7,330 nt of DNA, from positions 1-7,330 of the forward strand of contig JAGWJK010000193.1 in NCBI GenBank assembly GCA_028865845.1. Reading direction: 5' to 3'. The translations under genes were made by a program, and so were the position numbers. The notes under the pieces were generated by a model, which worked only from the letters and a program-made list of their open reading frames with translations, was not told the DNA's origin and did no database searches. The DNA is from Rhizobiaceae bacterium (lineage in GTDB: Bacteria > Pseudomonadota > Alphaproteobacteria > Rhizobiales > Rhizobiaceae). Shown here in pieces: positions 5,922 through 7,330 of the stretch. Positions within the stretch are counted from its first letter, which is position 1, and each line of letters begins with the position of its first letter.

Positions 5922-6101
5922 GGATGCCTCATGGGATGGCGGAAAACGCGGTAGCGCGACGGCATGAGATAGGTCAACGGCTGAAGCTGGATCCGAGGAA
6001 GGATATAGTGAATTGTCATTGGGAGGGAATTCGTCAACTTGCCGCGCGGCGCAAATATCTCGATGCGACGGCGCCAGACCAGACGTCTCGCAGATGCGAA
6101 T
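5922..6101. promoter_or_regulatory. 180-base region upstream of the split xdhC genes
   Basis: There is no gene here that I can support. On the minus strand a TTGACG (6037-6032) and a CTATAT (6008-6003) resemble rhizobial promoter boxes, but their spacing (23 bases) is too long for a normal sigma-70 promoter. The -35-like box overlaps an imperfect direct repeat, GAATTGTCA (6010-6018) and GAATTCGTCA (6027-6036), about 17 bases apart. This may be a control site for the XdhC pair, weakly supported. Confidence 0.22.
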
Positions 6102-6599
6102 CTAAAGGGTGTGATAGCCTCGGTTCATGTAGAGCAAGGCCTGTCTTGCTTCCGTGAAATGCACGGCGACGACTTCGCCGAACAGAATATTGTGGGTCGA
6201 GGCGCGCTTCATCTCGATGACGCGGCAATCGAACGCCGCGAGCGCATCGGTGAGCACGGGCGCACCGGTCACGAGCGTATCAAAATTGCCGCTGGCAAAA
6301 CGTTCATCGGTCGTCAGATGCGTCCTGCCCGAAAAGGCGTCCGCAAGATCCTGGTGGTGGGCACCAAGCGTATTCAGCGCGAAGATCCCGCTTTTGAAGA
6401 AGATTTCATTGCGCGCATTGCTGTTGTTGAGGCAGATGAGGATGGTGGCGGGATTGTCGGAAACCGAGCAGGCAGCGGTGATGGTTACCCCGCGCCGCTC
6501 GTCGCCGAGGGCCGTGGTCACCAGTTGCACGTGACCCGCAAAGCGGCTCATGGCGTCGCGATAAAGTGCCGGGTCCATGCGTTGCCTGTCTAGCACCAT
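6102..6599 (-). CDS. Flavin reductase family protein (RutF/HpaC-like)
   Basis: The 165-residue protein fits the flavin reductase-like FMN-binding split-barrel domain. Visible family features are YRDAMSRFAGHVQLVTT at 13-29, GVTITAACSVSDNPATILICLN at 37-58 (flavin-binding strand and loop), FALNTLGAHHQDLADAFSG at 73-91, and THNILFGEVVAVH at 135-147 followed by a final RGYHTL. These enzymes use NAD(P)H to reduce FMN or FAD and pass it to a separate monooxygenase. The overall pattern, including the STHNILF and GYH(T/A)L segments, resembles RutF of pyrimidine catabolism, but no rut genes are present, so the partner is unknown. Starts are crowded: GTG 6602, ATG 6599, GTG 6596 and ATG 6578 are in frame; the purine-rich GAGGGAGG at 6602-6609 best serves 6599 or 6596. 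It is divergent from the binding-protein gene and 180 bases upstream of the codirectional XdhC pair. Confidence 0.9.
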   Translation of the reverse strand: MVLDRQRMDPALYRDAMSRFAGHVQLVTTALGDERRGVTITAACSVSDNPATILICLNNSNARNEIFFKSGIFALNTLGAHHQDLADAFSGRTHLTTDERFASGNFDTLVTGAPVLTDALAAFDCRVIEMKRASTHNILFGEVVAVHFTEARQALLYMNRGYHTL

Positions 6600-6708
6600 C
6601 ACCTCCCTCGCTCCTGATTATTCCCCATTTTCTATCCAATATGGCGGGCAGGCGTTAGCTTTTCTACAATAGCATCGGTGAAAACAGCGTGATTTTTCTG
6701 CTTTTTCT

Positions 6709-6736
6709 TTGACGAAGACCGTCATCTGGATAAAAG
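6709..6736 (+). promoter_or_regulatory. Candidate promoter of the ABC binding-protein gene
   Basis: TTGACG (6709-6714) and TAAAAG (6731-6736) are separated by 16 bases. The start of transcription would fall near 6743, leaving a leader of about 24 bases. The -35 box is good, the -10 box mediocre. T/A-rich tracts just upstream (6660-6664, 6680-6684, 6694-6698, alternating TTTTC/GAAAA) could bind a regulator of the divergent pair. Confidence 0.35.
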
Positions 6737-6766
6737 AGCAAGAGAATTGTCCGGGATATCCAGTCG

Positions 6767-7330
6767 ATGAACGTTCTGCGTCGTACACCGCTCGTGATCG
6801 CGCTGCTTTTGGCGGCGGGCTGCAGCTATGCCGCTGGCATCAATATCGGTGTCGTGGCACCACAGGACGGAAATTTCGCAACGCTTGGCGCTCAGATCAC
6901 GACGGGCGCGAATTTTCAGATCCAGGCGCTCCAGAACTCCGCGACCATCGTTGACGAACCCTGCACCGAAGACGGCGCCCAGGCCGTGGCCGAAGCGCTG
7001 ATCAATGCCAAGGTGCAGGTCGCGATCGGCTTCCTGTGCACGGAGACGCTGGAAGGCGCGCTGCCACGTCTCAAGGAAGCCGGAATCCCCGTTATCACGG
7101 TGTCGGTGCGCTCGCATATCGTCATGGAAGATGCGTTGAAGAATGGCTGGCCGTTCTTCCGTCTGGCGCCGGTCGATACCGCCGAAGCCGCGATGATCAC
7201 CAATACCATCCTCAAGAACTGGTCGTCCGACCCGATTGCGCTTATCGAGGACGGCACGATCCACGGCCGCGAACTGGTGGACGCCGTTCGCACCGCGCTC
7301 GATGAAAAGGGTCTGAAGCCTGTATTCAAC
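6767..7330 (+). CDS. ABC transporter periplasmic substrate-binding protein, branched-chain amino acid type, 5' part
   Basis: The frame is open from ATG 6767 to the window edge (188 codons, no stop), so the C-terminal half or so is missing. Residues 1 to about 23 form a signal peptide: basic MNVLRRT, a hydrophobic core to about 17, then AAGCSYA. Cleavage could be by signal peptidase I after SYA (residue 22) or, less typically, before Cys19 as a lipoprotein. The mature part begins INIGVVAPQDGNFATLGAQI (25-44), the standard opening of type 1 periplasmic binding proteins (Peripla_BP_6), with VAIGFLCTETLEGALPRLKEAGIPVIT at 85-111 and a second-lobe start ALIEDGTIHGRELVDAV at 158-174. It would capture an amino acid, amide or similar ligand for a permease encoded downstream. 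Cys66 and Cys91 could form a periplasmic disulfide. No strong ribosome binding site is seen; the palindrome GGATATCC (6754-6761) lies just ahead of the start. No earlier in-frame ATG, GTG or TTG follows the upstream stop at 6731. Confidence 0.85.
   Translation, partial: MNVLRRTPLVIALLLAAGCSYAAGINIGVVAPQDGNFATLGAQITTGANFQIQALQNSATIVDEPCTEDGAQAVAEALINAKVQVAIGFLCTETLEGALPRLKEAGIPVITVSVRSHIVMEDALKNGWPFFRLAPVDTAEAAMITNTILKNWSSDPIALIEDGTIHGRELVDAVRTALDEKGLKPVFN

Noticed and set aside
6039..6593. 184-codon plus-strand frame across the flavin reductase
   Set aside because: It is a shadow of the flavin reductase, whose family motifs are clear on the minus strand.
1..7330. Mobile elements, CRISPR arrays, tRNA or rRNA genes, toxin-antitoxin or defence genes
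   Set aside because: I looked for transposase motifs, terminal inverted repeats, regular spaced repeats and tRNA-like cloverleaf sequences, and saw none; every sizeable open region is accounted for by ordinary genes.

Overview
The window looks like ordinary chromosomal DNA from an alphaproteobacterium, most likely a member of the Rhizobiaceae (Rhizobium/Agrobacterium group). Reasons are the high GC with strong third-position bias (which produces long antisense shadow frames), a rhizobial-type promoter close to CTTGAC-N17-CTATAT upstream of the helicase, and the protein types: a RhlE-like DEAD-box helicase with a charged tail, an XdhC-family protein split into two overlapping genes, and an amino-acid-type ABC binding protein. 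The assignment comes from recognising sequence, not from a search.

Layout, left to right. Bases 1-153 are the last 50 codons of an M23 (LytM-type) zinc peptidase. A 161-base gap carries a good promoter and two possible RNA hairpins ahead of a DEAD-box RNA helicase (315-1862, +), followed 13 bases later by a NUDIX hydrolase (1876-2298, +). An AraC-family regulator with a cupin-type sensor domain (2394-3371, -) converges on the NUDIX gene. It is divergent from an atypical SDR-fold NAD(P)-binding protein (3497-4387, +); the 125-base region between them holds repeats that could be operator sites.

The next genes are all on the minus strand: a single-domain TfoX/Sxy-like protein (4436-4756), the XdhC C-terminal protein (4894-5592), the XdhC N-terminal protein (5592-5921, sharing one base with the previous gene), and a RutF/HpaC-like flavin reductase (6102-6599). 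A divergent 167-base region then leads to an exported periplasmic binding protein of the branched-chain amino acid type (6767 to the window end, +), which runs off the edge.

Working together: the helicase and NUDIX gene probably share a transcript (RNA remodelling plus nucleotide housekeeping). The AraC regulator probably controls the divergent SDR gene. The two XdhC-like proteins together make up one molybdenum-enzyme maturation factor, but no molybdo-hydroxylase structural gene is in view. The flavin reductase likewise has no monooxygenase partner in view. I found no mobile element, CRISPR array, tRNA or rRNA, and no convincing new multi-gene system. The most interesting points are the helicase leader, the split XdhC, the SDR protein lacking the catalytic Tyr, and the regulator/SDR intergenic region.
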